37,165 bases of DNA from assembly GCA_017883415.1 (NCBI GenBank), contig JADGNR010000005.1, positions 1-37,165 of the forward strand, given 5' to 3'. The notes below the pieces were generated by a model that ran no database searches, was not told where the DNA came from, and worked only from the letters and a program-made list of their open reading frames with translations. How positions within the stretch are numbered: the first letter of the stretch is position 1; each line of letters starts with the position of its first letter. The translations under genes were made by a program, and so were the position numbers. Source of the DNA: Bryobacteraceae bacterium. GTDB lineage: Bacteria; Acidobacteriota; Terriglobia; Bryobacterales; Bryobacteraceae. Below are positions 24,768 to 33,123 of the stretch, in pieces.

Positions 24768-25628
24768 TTACGGGGCGCCCTCCGGACCCGGTTCGGCGCC
24801 CAGTTCTTCCAGGCGGTCGAAGACATCCTTGACGGTTGCGAGCGGATTGGAAAATTCGGGCCGCTCCTTCAGTTCGAGCAGCAGGGGGTACTGGCCGTCG
24901 CCCGGGCGCAGCAACTGCATGGTCTTCCGCCAGTCGATGGTGCCGCCGGCGCCCAGCAAGGGAAACAGGTGGCTGTCCTCGGTTCCGTTATTGTCGTGGA
25001 TGTGCGTGGAACGGATGCGCCCCTTCATCAATTGGAACGCCGCCTCCACGCCCTCTCCGATATTCGCGTGGCCGGTGTCGAAGACGTAATTCAGACCGAT
25101 GTGCGTCAACTCCTCGAAGAGCACCAGCTTCTCGGCGCTGGAAAGCCCGTTGGGAATGTTCTCCAGCAGGATATTGACGCCCCGCTGCCGGGCAAACAGG
25201 TTCAATTCTTCCAGGGCGGAGAACGCGGCGTCGAATTTGCGCAGATCGAACTCCTCGCCGCCCACGCCGATGTGCTGGATCAGGTAGCGGAAGGGAATGG
25301 TTTCGGCGATTTCGAGCGTGCGCTTGATCTCATCCACCATCTGCAGGCGCAGTCCCTTTACCGGCTCGGTGATGGTGATCACCGCGTGCGGGCCGCTGCG
25401 GCCCCAGATCTCATCGGTGTACATGGGCGAGTGCAGCGAGTGCAGCTTCAACTCGGAATCGCGAAACCAGTGGCCGAGTTCGGCGATCTGCGCTTTGTCG
25501 CGATAGTCCAGGTGCTGGCGCGCGCAGAAAATCTCCACGGCGGGGATCCCGGCCTGCTCGATCCGGCTCAACAGCGCGGAGGTCAGGCGATGGGCGACGA
25601 ACAGATGCGTCGAGAGTACGTGGTTCAT
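24768..25628 (-). CDS. Sugar phosphate isomerase/epimerase-like TIM-barrel protein
   Basis: This 286-residue protein is of the AP-endonuclease-2/xylose-isomerase-like barrel family. Putative metal ligands lie in LLENIPNG (Glu), VFDTGHANIG (Asp and His), THIHDNNG (His and Asp) and LLELKE (Glu), the family's usual strand-end positions. Such proteins isomerise or epimerise sugars or inositol derivatives; the substrate cannot be assigned. It starts 7 bp after the ggt stop and is followed 24 bp later by asnS, so it is part of the operon-like run. Confidence 0.8.
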   Translation of the reverse strand: MNHVLSTHLFVAHRLTSALLSRIEQAGIPAVEIFCARQHLDYRDKAQIAELGHWFRDSELKLHSLHSPMYTDEIWGRSGPHAVITITEPVKGLRLQMVDEIKRTLEIAETIPFRYLIQHIGVGGEEFDLRKFDAAFSALEELNLFARQRGVNILLENIPNGLSSAEKLVLFEELTHIGLNYVFDTGHANIGEGVEAAFQLMKGRIRSTHIHDNNGTEDSHLFPLLGAGGTIDWRKTMQLLRPGDGQYPLLLELKERPEFSNPLATVKDVFDRLEELGAEPGPEGAP

Positions 25629-25635
25629 CGGGTGG

Positions 25636-27297
25636 TTAATGTCCTTCCGCCGTGCCTTCGGTACGGGGATCGGGCGCGCCTTCGAGCCACCCGTCGTGGA
25701 ACCGGATGGCGGCGACCTCGCCCTGCGCGCCCACGCGCTTCACCGTGTAGCCGCGTTTTTCGAGCAGCGCGACGGTATCGGGCGAATAGCCCGCCTCCAT
25801 GTTCAACACGTCCGGCAACCACTGGTGATGGAAGCGCGGCCAGTTCACGGCATCCTGCACGTTCATGCCGAAGTCGATCGCGTTGACCATCACTTCCAGC
25901 ACCGAGTTGATGATGGTGGGGCCGCCCGGCGAGCCCAGCACCAGCCAGGGCTTGCCCTCGCGCAGCACGATGGTGGGCGTCATCGAGGAAAGCGGCCGCT
26001 TGTTGGGCTGGATGGCGTTGAATTCGCCCTGGATGAGCCCGTACATGTTGGCCTCGCCCGGCTTGGGCGCGAAATCGTCCATTTCGTTGTTTAACAGGAA
26101 GCCCAGCCCGGCAGCGGTCGCGCGGCTGCCGTAGCCGCCGTTCAGCGTGTAGGTGACGGCGGCGATGTTGCCTTGGCCATCGGCGATGGTGTAGTGCGTG
26201 GTCTCGGCCGATTCGTGCGCGGCGAAGACGCCCGCGTGCACCTGGCTGCTGGCGGTGGCGCGCTCGGGGTCGATGGACCCGCGCAGCCTCAGAATATAGG
26301 CGGGATCGAGCAGGGAGGGGAGCGGGACCTTCACGAAATCGGCATCGCCCAGGTGTTCGGCGCGGTCGGCGAAGTAGCGCCGCATGGCCTCGGCCATGTA
26401 ATGGACGGCGGTGGCCGAGCCGGCCCCGGCCTTTTCAAATCCGGTGCCTTCCAGCACGCCCAGCATCTGGAGAATGCCCACCCCGCCCGAGCTCGGCGGA
26501 GGCGCGGTGACGATGGTGTAGCCGCGATAGGCGCCAGTAAGCGGCTGGCGCTCCACCACGGCGTAATTCCGCAAGTCCGCCAGGGTGATGAGGCCGCCGT
26601 GTTCTTTCATGTCCTGCGCCAGCAGGCGCGCCGTTTCGCCTTCGTAGAAATCCTTGGCGCCCAGCCGGGCGATGCGCTCGAGCGTACGCGCCAGATCCGG
26701 CTGCGCGAAGGTTTCGCCGGGTTCGTAATACTTGCCGTCGCGCAGGAAAATGCGGTTCGATTCGGGGAAGCGGCTCAAGCCCCGCGCGCTGCCGCGGAGC
26801 GAGCCGGCAGTCCCATAGGAGAGCGGAAACCCTTTGGCGGCGAGCTCGACGGCGGGCCGCACCAACTCCGCCCATGGCTTGCTGCCGTACTTTTTCGCGG
26901 CGTACTCGAAACCGCGCACCGTGCCGGGCACGCCCGCGGCGCGGTAGCCGATGGTGCTGTCTTCGGTGGCTTTGCCCGCGGCGTCGAGGTACATGTTGCG
27001 CGACGCCGCCCCCGGCGCGCGCTCGCGGAAATCGAGAAACGTAGTGCGTCCGTCGGCCATGCGGACCAGCATGAAGCCGCCGCCCCCGATATTCCCGGCG
27101 GTGGGGTGGGTCACGGCGAGGGCGAATCCCACGGCGACGGCGGCATCGACGGCGTTGCCGCCCGATTGGAGAACGGCCAGCCCGATGGCCGTGGCGTGGC
27201 GTTCCCGGGTGACCACCATGCCGTGGCGCGCGCGTACCGGCTGCGCGGCGAAAGCGGCAATGGCGGCCGCCAACAGCAGAAGCAGTATGCGGCGCAT
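25636..27297 (-). CDS. ggt: Gamma-glutamyltransferase (exported)
   Basis: This 553-residue precursor has a signal peptide (MRRILLLLLAAAIAAFAA). The mature enzyme would self-cleave before Thr366 in ETTHYTIAD, the N-terminal nucleophile of the small subunit. Other family marks are AGNIGGGGFMLVR, LDFRERAPG, TAPPPSSGGVG, LNNEMDDF and LSSMTPTIV followed by LGSPGGPTII. It transfers or hydrolyses gamma-glutamyl groups, e.g. from glutathione, in the periplasm. ATG at 27297 is chosen over a longer frame because the signal peptide begins there. It follows rlmB by 11 bp. Confidence 0.93.
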   Translation of the reverse strand: MRRILLLLLAAAIAAFAAQPVRARHGMVVTRERHATAIGLAVLQSGGNAVDAAVAVGFALAVTHPTAGNIGGGGFMLVRMADGRTTFLDFRERAPGAASRNMYLDAAGKATEDSTIGYRAAGVPGTVRGFEYAAKKYGSKPWAELVRPAVELAAKGFPLSYGTAGSLRGSARGLSRFPESNRIFLRDGKYYEPGETFAQPDLARTLERIARLGAKDFYEGETARLLAQDMKEHGGLITLADLRNYAVVERQPLTGAYRGYTIVTAPPPSSGGVGILQMLGVLEGTGFEKAGAGSATAVHYMAEAMRRYFADRAEHLGDADFVKVPLPSLLDPAYILRLRGSIDPERATASSQVHAGVFAAHESAETTHYTIADGQGNIAAVTYTLNGGYGSRATAAGLGFLLNNEMDDFAPKPGEANMYGLIQGEFNAIQPNKRPLSSMTPTIVLREGKPWLVLGSPGGPTIINSVLEVMVNAIDFGMNVQDAVNWPRFHHQWLPDVLNMEAGYSPDTVALLEKRGYTVKRVGAQGEVAAIRFHDGWLEGAPDPRTEGTAEGH

Positions 27298-27308
27298 AGA
27301 TCTCGATT

Positions 27309-28031
27309 TTACCCTGATGGAGCCATGGCGCGGCGTCTCTTCCATTCGAACAACACGACGCCCGCCGCTACGGAGACGTTGAGCGAGGAAATCCGGCCCG
27401 CCATGGGGATGCGCACCAGCCGGTCGCAATGCTTGCGCACCTGCTCGTGGAGGCCCTTGCCCTCGCCTCCCAGCACCAGCGCCGTCGGCCGGGCGTACTC
27501 GACGCGGTCGTAATCCTCGGCGCCGCGCTCGTCCAGGCCGTAGATCCAGAAGCCGCGCTTCTTCAGGTCTTCGAGGGCGCGATTGATATTGGTCACGCGC
27601 ACCACGGGCAGGTATTCCAGCGCGCCGGCCGCGGCTTTGGCCACCACGTCGGTAATGCCCGCGGCGCGCCGCTCGGGCACGATGGCGCCGCCCGCGCCCG
27701 CGGCGTGCGCGGTGCGGATGATGGCGCCCAGGTTGTGCGGGTCCTCGATGCCGTCGAGCACCACCAGCATCTCGGCCGCGGCTACCGACTCCAGCTCGGC
27801 GTACTGCCGCGCGGCGCCCATCGCCACGACCCCCTGGTGCGCCGCGGTGCCGGCCAGGCGGTCGAGCGCGGTGCGAGGCTCAAAGCGAACGGGCACCGCG
27901 GCCCGGCGCGCCAGGTCGATAATCTCCTGCAGGCGCGGCCCGCCGGCGCCTTGCGCCACCAGCAGGCGGTCGAGCGGGTGCTTCGCCTTCAGCGCCTCGG
28001 CCACGGGGTGGATGCCAGCCAGAATGGGCAT
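27309..28031 (-). CDS. rlmB: 23S rRNA 2'-O-methyltransferase, SpoU/TrmH family (RlmB-like)
   Basis: This 240-residue enzyme has an N-terminal substrate-binding domain (AGIHPVAEALKA) and a knotted SPOUT methyltransferase domain. Its three motifs are DGIEDPHNLGAIIRTA, LGGEGKGL and IPMAGRISSLNVSVAAGVVLFE. This pattern fits RlmB, which methylates the 2'-O of G2251 in 23S rRNA; related TrmH-family targets cannot be excluded. It starts 13 bp after the AhpD-like gene in the same run. Confidence 0.87.
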   Translation of the reverse strand: MPILAGIHPVAEALKAKHPLDRLLVAQGAGGPRLQEIIDLARRAAVPVRFEPRTALDRLAGTAAHQGVVAMGAARQYAELESVAAAEMLVVLDGIEDPHNLGAIIRTAHAAGAGGAIVPERRAAGITDVVAKAAAGALEYLPVVRVTNINRALEDLKKRGFWIYGLDERGAEDYDRVEYARPTALVLGGEGKGLHEQVRKHCDRLVRIPMAGRISSLNVSVAAGVVLFEWKRRRAMAPSG

Positions 28032-28044
28032 GGGGAGCGCCCGG

Positions 28045-28551
28045 TCACTCTTCGGGGAGGATGTTGAGGCCGTTGTTGAACCGGTTGGTGAAGTTGGCCA
28101 GCGCGGCTACCAGCGTGATCTCGGCCACCTGCTCGTCGGTGAAGTGCTCGAACAGCGCCTCGCGGGATTCGTCGGCCGCGGCCGTCTGGGTCAACTCGCG
28201 CGCGTAGCGGATGGCCGCGCGCTCGGCCCCCGAGAACCCGTGGTCCTGCCCGGTCTGGATGGCCCGCACCTCTTCGTCGCCGATGCCCGCCTTCTTGCTG
28301 CTGGCCACGTGCGCCGCGGTGCAGAAGGCGCACTCGTTGGCGAAGGAGCAGGTCATATACACCAGCTCCTTTACGCGGCGGTCTACCGATCCCGGCCCCA
28401 CTACCGCGCCATAGAACGGCACAAAAGCCCGGAGCACCTCGGGGCGGTGCGCCATGGTGCGGAAAAACGGATTGGCCCGTTTGCCCTTGCCCTCGAGGCT
28501 GGCCAGGAACTCGTTGGCGCCGGGCTCTATCATCTTGATCGCTGTCGCCAT
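28045..28551 (-). CDS. Carboxymuconolactone decarboxylase / AhpD-like peroxidase-related protein
   Basis: This 168-residue all-helical protein carries the redox motif ECAFCTAAH (Cys74, Cys77, His81), the AhpD-type proton-relay and disulfide site, after VKELVYMTCSFAN. The C-terminal half (FSGAERAAIRYARELT and LVAALANFTNRFNNGL) matches peroxidase-related CMD family members. It probably acts as a small peroxidase or thiol oxidoreductase. It is the first gene of the nine-gene minus-strand run. No obvious ribosome binding site precedes ATG at 28551. Confidence 0.82.
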   Translation of the reverse strand: MATAIKMIEPGANEFLASLEGKGKRANPFFRTMAHRPEVLRAFVPFYGAVVGPGSVDRRVKELVYMTCSFANECAFCTAAHVASSKKAGIGDEEVRAIQTGQDHGFSGAERAAIRYARELTQTAAADESREALFEHFTDEQVAEITLVAALANFTNRFNNGLNILPEE

Positions 28552-28573
28552 GAGAACAGTATGGCAAACCGGG

Positions 28574-28665
28574 GCAAAAAAGGGGACAGACCCCTTTTCC
28601 GAAGAGGAGGCATCGAGGATTCAGCCGGATTCGCCAGCGGAAAAGGGGTCTGTCCCCTTTTTTGC
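28574..28665. repeat. Perfect 28-bp inverted repeat, family C
   Basis: The left arm at 28574-28601, centred on AGGGGACAGACCCC, is matched base for base by its reverse complement at 28638-28665, with a 36-base loop. The arms carry A6 and T6 ends, so in either direction it also resembles a strong terminator with a T run. It lies between divergent genes (AhpD-like and the HEISE protein). AAAAGGGGACAGAC-type arms are typical of widespread REP/MITE elements; a solo relative lies at 11763. Confidence 0.88.
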
Positions 28666-28829
28666 GTGTACGCCGGATATCGAGAGAATTTACAACCGAA
28701 GATCGACTTACCGCGCGAATTCATGCGATCATTATTCGCTTTCCAAAAAAAGCTGTTCTGGTGGGTAGAAATGGGTCTCGCCCTTTGAATTCCAAACGCC
28801 AGAAGTGTATTTGGCCAACGGAGATTAGT

Positions 28830-30200
28830 ATGAACCACCTTAGAGTTCGTTTGGTTCTTTCTACGCTTGCGGTTTCGATTTGCGGCTCGACCTTGGTTTT
28901 CGGTCAAGCCACCCCTGCAACTGACTTTACCGTGCCACCCGGATCGGCTGCCTATGTGAATGCCAGGCCGGTGAATGGCAGCCAGATCAATCCCGCTGAA
29001 GCCATTTCGGGAGTTACCCTCGCCATGCCGCCCAACGGCGCGAGCATCTTTGCGAACTCGACGTTCGGACGTTCGTCGTCGCCCGGCAGGTCGATGGCGC
29101 ACAATCCGCGGAACAGCACTGCCGGGACCATCGACGGGCTGACGACGGCATCGACCTTCGCCGGTGCGTTTGCGGCGCAGGCGGGCCCCTTCACGGGATT
29201 CGTATTCCCGTTCATCATGCTGGGAAATCATCCCGCCGCGGGAGGCACCACTACGTTCACCACGAACATCGCCGAGGTCTCCTTGACGCTGCTCAATGCG
29301 GATGGAACGGTGTTAACAACCGTGCCCTTCGCGCCATTCGAAGCCCTGACGTTGAATTCGCCTAACTTCCAGGACTCCAGGTACAGTTCCTCGCCATCTC
29401 CCACTCAGTTCGCGGACGCCGTGCAACGCGCGGAATTTTTCTCCCAGCTGCAGCCGGGCATGCCTTGGCACACGCGCCTGTCCCCCCTGGTGGTGAATCG
29501 GGTCAACATCACGGTTCCCAGGTTTGTGAACGTGCGTCTTGCCAACGGAACTATCATACAAGCCCGGTCCTACTTTACCGGGAAAGCCGCCGACGGCAGC
29601 ACCTTTGTCCTGATGCTGGATCTGCTGTTCAACTTCTTTTTCGTAAATGAGGCCGTAGACGAGATCAACCTGGGGAATTTTCAGACCGACGCGCTGAATG
29701 TCACCGCATTCCCAAACACCTTTCTGTTCTCGCTGAACGTCGCCAGTCCGAATACTCCCGGGGGCTGCTGTGTGCTCGGCTTCCACACGCTTTTCTTCGA
29801 TCCCTCGGTGGTTCCCCAGCCTAACTGGCTGACTCTATTTGCAAGCTGGATTTCGCCCGGAGTGTTCGGCGGCGGTTTCGGCGACGTGACGGCGCTCTCG
29901 CACGAGATCTCGGAGACGTTCGACAATCCGCTGCTGATCAACGCTGCACCCAATTGGCAGTTCCCCGGGCAGCCGGCCAATTCGACGGCTTGTCAGAATA
30001 ATCTCGAAACCGGGGACCCCATCGAGGTCTTGCCGAACGCCACTTTCCCGGTGACCATCGACAAGTTCACGTACCACCCGCAAAACGAGGCGCTCCGGCA
30101 GTGGTTCGAGATGGGTGCGACATCCAACGCGATTGGCGGCGCATTCAGCTATCCGAATACCGCTCTGCTGCCGCATTCCGCGGTGCCCTGTCCGCAGTAG
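28830..30200 (+). CDS. Secreted protein with HEISE putative metal-binding motif, function unknown
   Basis: This 456-residue protein has a signal peptide (MNHLRVRLVLSTLAVSICGS, then TLVFG). GGAGA at 28820-28824 supports ATG at 28830. Residues ~30-300 are beta-rich without a recognised domain. At about residue 358 is ALSHEISETFDNPL: His-Glu-x-x-x plus a further acidic residue and a downstream DNP resemble zinc-peptidase helices, though the standard HExxH is not met. Four cysteines late in the protein (GGCC, TACQN, VPCPQ) may form disulfides. Upstream lies ~170 bp with no gene beyond the family C repeat. The next gene is convergent. Confidence 0.62.
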   Translation: MNHLRVRLVLSTLAVSICGSTLVFGQATPATDFTVPPGSAAYVNARPVNGSQINPAEAISGVTLAMPPNGASIFANSTFGRSSSPGRSMAHNPRNSTAGTIDGLTTASTFAGAFAAQAGPFTGFVFPFIMLGNHPAAGGTTTFTTNIAEVSLTLLNADGTVLTTVPFAPFEALTLNSPNFQDSRYSSSPSPTQFADAVQRAEFFSQLQPGMPWHTRLSPLVVNRVNITVPRFVNVRLANGTIIQARSYFTGKAADGSTFVLMLDLLFNFFFVNEAVDEINLGNFQTDALNVTAFPNTFLFSLNVASPNTPGGCCVLGFHTLFFDPSVVPQPNWLTLFASWISPGVFGGGFGDVTALSHEISETFDNPLLINAAPNWQFPGQPANSTACQNNLETGDPIEVLPNATFPVTIDKFTYHPQNEALRQWFEMGATSNAIGGAFSYPNTALLPHSAVPCPQ

Positions 30201-30274
30201 AATCTCAGCTTGGCTCGGCGATTTGATCTGGCGCGTGCGCGGCGCCGGCGGAAGGTGCGCCGCGCACGAGCCAA

Positions 30275-30655
30275 TCAAGCCGACCACGCGCGGAGGAACG
30301 GGATATCGCCCTCCACGAAATCGAATCGGGCGAGATTCCGCCGGGGCTCCCAGCGCATCTCCTCGAAGATCAGGTTCCGGGGCTCGCCGTCGAAGGCCGT
30401 CACGCGAAAGAAGATCAACACGATGGGGTCCCGCCCCGGATAGGTATGGACATACCGCGTGATCTCCTCGCCGGCGGCGGAGCGGATGCCGAGCTCCTCT
30501 TCCAATTCGCGCGCGAGCGCCTGTTCCGGCGATTCGCCCGCCTCGACCTTGCCGCCCGGGAACTCCCATTGGAGGGGGTGCGACTGCTCCGGTTTCCGGC
30601 GGCCGATCAGGATCCCCGCCGGGCCTTCGATGATCGCCGCCACCACCTGAACCAT
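30275..30655 (-). CDS. Nudix hydrolase (MutT/NudG-like)
   Basis: This 126-residue protein has the complete Nudix box: Gly35, Glu41, Arg49-Glu50, Glu53-Glu54, Gly56 in GGKVEAGESPEQALARELEE followed by ELGI. The N-terminus MVQVVAAIIEGPAGILIGRR and the short length match the MutT/CTP-pyrophosphohydrolase group, which removes oxidised or non-canonical nucleoside triphosphates. The frame extends far upstream, but homology begins at ATG 30655. It is divergent from the NifU-like gene across 38 bp, so the two promoters must overlap. Confidence 0.88.
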   Translation of the reverse strand: MVQVVAAIIEGPAGILIGRRKPEQSHPLQWEFPGGKVEAGESPEQALARELEEELGIRSAAGEEITRYVHTYPGRDPIVLIFFRVTAFDGEPRNLIFEEMRWEPRRNLARFDFVEGDIPFLRAWSA

Positions 30656-30693
30656 GCCAATATTGGAGCATAGATTCGAAGGATCGCGGTGCG

Positions 30694-31050
30694 ATGTATC
30701 CCGAGCGTCTGATCGAGCATTTTCAGAATCCGCGCAACGTGGGCGAGCTTCCCCCGCCGGCGGTGACGGTGGAGGTGTCCAACCCGGCATGCGGCGACAT
30801 CCTGCGGCTCTCGGCGCGATTCGAGGCCGGGGTGGCGGTGGAGGTGCGGTATAAGGTGCGGGGGTGCACCGCGTCGATCGCGGCTGGCTCCGCGCTGACG
30901 GAATGGATCGCAGGGAAAGCGCGGACCCAGATCGCGTCGTTTCAGCCCTTGATCGTGGATGAGGCGGTGGGAGGTTTGCCCGCGGAATCCAAGCACGCGG
31001 CGGTGTTATGCGCCGACGGCGTGAAGCTGCTGCTGCAGCGTTCAGGGTAA
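30694..31050 (+). CDS. NifU/IscU/SufU-like Fe-S cluster scaffold protein
   Basis: This 118-residue protein opens MYPERLIEHFQNPRNVGEL, typical of the NifU N-terminal domain. The three cluster ligands are present: Cys33 in NPACGDIL (with Asp35), Cys58 in RGCTASIAAGSALTE and Cys106 in HAAVLCADG. It would assemble a transient Fe-S cluster for transfer to apo-proteins. No cysteine desulfurase or other isc/suf gene is adjacent, so it is a stand-alone copy here. Its last 9 bases overlap the 3' end of the convergent HPt gene. Confidence 0.86.
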   Translation: MYPERLIEHFQNPRNVGELPPPAVTVEVSNPACGDILRLSARFEAGVAVEVRYKVRGCTASIAAGSALTEWIAGKARTQIASFQPLIVDEAVGGLPAESKHAAVLCADGVKLLLQRSG

Positions 31051-31401
31051 CTGGCTGAAGGCGGTGGCCTCGAAGCGCAGACGTTCGATTTCCTGCGCCA
31101 GGGCGGCGAGCGAGACGCTGCACTCCACGAAATCGCCGGTGGCGGCCCGCCGCTCGATCTGTTTGAGCACCTCGGCGATGGCGGTGGCCCCGACATTGGC
31201 ACAGGCGCCCTTGGAGTAGTGCGCCAGGCGCATGCACCTCTGCGAATCCTGTTCCTGAATGGCCGTTTTCAAAAGCGGGACTTGCCGCGAAGTATCGTCG
31301 ATCAACGAGGAGAGAATCTCGCGCATGAGATCGTGGTCGTCCATGGTGACATCCCGGAGCTGCTCCCGGTCTAATACGAGTGCCCTATTGCTGCCCTGCA
31401 T
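31042..31401 (-). CDS. HPt (histidine phosphotransfer) domain protein
   Basis: This is a 119-residue four-helix protein. The phospho-acceptor is His61 in RLAHYSKGACANVGATAIAEV, which follows the HPt consensus (H-x-x-K-G, then N and G). Helices before it (LMREILSSLIDDTSRQVPLL) and after it fit the bundle. It would shuttle phosphate between a hybrid sensor kinase and a response regulator, but neither is nearby. It is a lone gene between NifU-like (overlapping, convergent) and YdjM-like genes. Confidence 0.82.
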   Translation of the reverse strand: MQGSNRALVLDREQLRDVTMDDHDLMREILSSLIDDTSRQVPLLKTAIQEQDSQRCMRLAHYSKGACANVGATAIAEVLKQIERRAATGDFVECSVSLAALAQEIERLRFEATAFSQLP

Positions 31402-31472
31402 ATCTCCAGTATCGCCGCGCAGGGCGGAGCTGAGAATCGGCGAAAGGCCTTAGGCGGATGGGCGAAGAAACC

Positions 31473-32471
31473 TTACCTGGGCCGCGGGGAGCGAAATTGA
31501 AACGTGGTGTTCAGCGGCTCGAGTTTCGCATTCAAGAGTGCGGTGACCATGAATCCGGGAGCCAGCGGCGTGCCGAAACGCAGATCCAGCAACTCGACCA
31601 GACGGCCGTTTTCCGGCTCCGGGACCGGCAGGATGCGCCACAGCGGAAACTGCGAGAAGCCGAGAAATTCTCGAAACGCGGCAGTGCGGCGGGCGGCATC
31701 GAGCGCCGGATCGGCTGCGGGCTTATGGAAAACGACGGCGTGCGTAGGATCGAAATCGCCGGTCAGATTCAGGTCCGCGACGGCATAGGAATCCGGCATT
31801 TCCACCAGGGCCCGCCAGAGCATGGGATTGACCGCGTTGGGCAGCGCGGCCACGCGGAGCGGCGCGGCTTCCTGGTAGACGCGCGACTCCAGGATCGCCA
31901 CGGCGTTGGCGTGCAGCAGGCCGCGGCCGCAATTATAGAGCAGCAGAAACGCCAGCGCGAAAATAGCAAAGCCGCGGCCATAATGCCGCTCGCGAGCCGT
32001 CCCGGAAGTGATTTCCGAGCCCACCAGGCGGCCGATGAACGGTCCCGCGATGCCCAGCAGGAGGGCGGCCCAGATCCAGAGATCGATCACGCCGGTCAGG
32101 TCCAGCCGTAGCCACTCGCTGGAAAAAGGCAAAAAAAGGCGGACGCCGTAAACGTTGGTGAGGTCGAGCGCGAGGTGCGAGGCCACGGCGAGGAACGCCG
32201 CCAGAAGAGCTCCCATCCAGCGGATCGGCTGGCGGCTTGCCGCGCGCACCACCAGCACCGGCAACAGGGCCATCAGCGGCATGGCGAGAAGCGAATGCGT
32301 CAGGTGGCGGTGGTAGTGTAGATAATTCAGCGATCCGCGCGAAAGGGCGACGATATCGATATCGGGGGCGATGGCCGCCAGGATCACAATCGGTGTGGCG
32401 CGCGGGGTGAGGCGCTTCAGTCCGGCCCTGCTCAAGAAGAGACCGGTTCCGATATGCGTAAGAAGATCCAT
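31473..32471 (-). CDS. YdjM-family membrane-bound metal-dependent hydrolase-like protein
   Basis: This 332-residue inner-membrane protein begins MDLLTHIGTGLFLSRAGLKR, followed by LAAIAPDIDIV and HYHRHLTHSLLA, then SHLALDLTNVYG; these His/Asp motifs define the YdjM/DUF457 family of predicted membrane hydrolases. About five transmembrane helices lie in the first 190 residues, followed by a ~140-residue soluble C-terminal part. The start at 32471 is chosen from family resemblance; ATG at 32492 would add 7 residues and neither has a normal ribosome binding site. Physiological role unknown. Confidence 0.78.
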   Translation of the reverse strand: MDLLTHIGTGLFLSRAGLKRLTPRATPIVILAAIAPDIDIVALSRGSLNYLHYHRHLTHSLLAMPLMALLPVLVVRAASRQPIRWMGALLAAFLAVASHLALDLTNVYGVRLFLPFSSEWLRLDLTGVIDLWIWAALLLGIAGPFIGRLVGSEITSGTARERHYGRGFAIFALAFLLLYNCGRGLLHANAVAILESRVYQEAAPLRVAALPNAVNPMLWRALVEMPDSYAVADLNLTGDFDPTHAVVFHKPAADPALDAARRTAAFREFLGFSQFPLWRILPVPEPENGRLVELLDLRFGTPLAPGFMVTALLNAKLEPLNTTFQFRSPRPR

Positions 32472-32547
32472 TCCTGGCGCCGGACTACCCATTGTAAGAG
32501 GAAAAGGGGAACGGCGGGCTGAAGTTCCCCTCGAGACGGGACAGCGG

Positions 32548-33123
32548 TTATGCCGATCGGGGTATGGGCAAGGGAAAGGACTCCTCTTCTTCCCGTGCCA
32601 AAAGCTCCAGTTCAGGGTAATGCCCGGCGTCGCGGTGGATCAGACCGGCGAAGTACTCGCTGAGCGGAAAGAGAGGGTATGGCTGCAGTTCGGCGAACGT
32701 GCGGCCGAGCTTCTGCTGAATCCGGTAGATGGAATGGAAGAAATTTCCCCGATCCATCTTCAACTGGCGGCAGCATAGTTTCCAGTCGGCTTCCAGAAGG
32801 AAGTGATAGCGGAAGAGTTGGTACTCGAAATCGTCGAGCACGCGCCGACTGACGAGGCAAAAGTCGGCCATGTATTCTTCCCGCTTGCGGCAGTAGGAGC
32901 GCCGCGAGTCCCGCCCGCGGCAAAACTCCAGGGACACCGAGCTGGGGTGCGATCCGAGGGCAACGCACTCCCGAAAACGGTTATAGCAGGCTCCAAAGAT
33001 GGCCCGGAATACGCAATGACACGGGACTTCCGTCCCTTTGCGGACAAAGCGTACGCCGAGACCGTGGCACCATGTGCATGATACCTTTGACAGCCCGATT
33101 GCATTAGTTCGATTCCAGTACAT
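32548..33123 (-). CDS. Cysteine-rich protein of unknown function
   Basis: This is a 191-residue basic protein. Near the N-terminus Cys16/Cys19 (SCTWCHGLG) and Cys35/Cys37 (VPCHC) form a CxxC...CxC set likely to bind zinc, as in zinc-ribbon or DnaJ-like modules. Further cysteines follow (GACYNRFRECV, EFCRGR, SYCRKREEYM). The C-terminal half is helical with many Arg, Tyr and Phe (DDFEYQLFRYHFLLEADWKLCC, MDRGNFFHSIYRIQQKLG) and could bind nucleic acid; no family is recognised. ATG at 33123 has AGGAGG about 13 bases upstream. It faces the HTH gene across an AT-rich region. Confidence 0.6.
   Translation of the reverse strand: MYWNRTNAIGLSKVSCTWCHGLGVRFVRKGTEVPCHCVFRAIFGACYNRFRECVALGSHPSSVSLEFCRGRDSRRSYCRKREEYMADFCLVSRRVLDDFEYQLFRYHFLLEADWKLCCRQLKMDRGNFFHSIYRIQQKLGRTFAELQPYPLFPLSEYFAGLIHRDAGHYPELELLAREEEESFPLPIPRSA

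Noticed and set aside
30658-31237. N-terminal extension of the Nudix protein
   Set aside because: It runs opposite the NifU-like gene and has no family resemblance; the Nudix domain starts at 30655.
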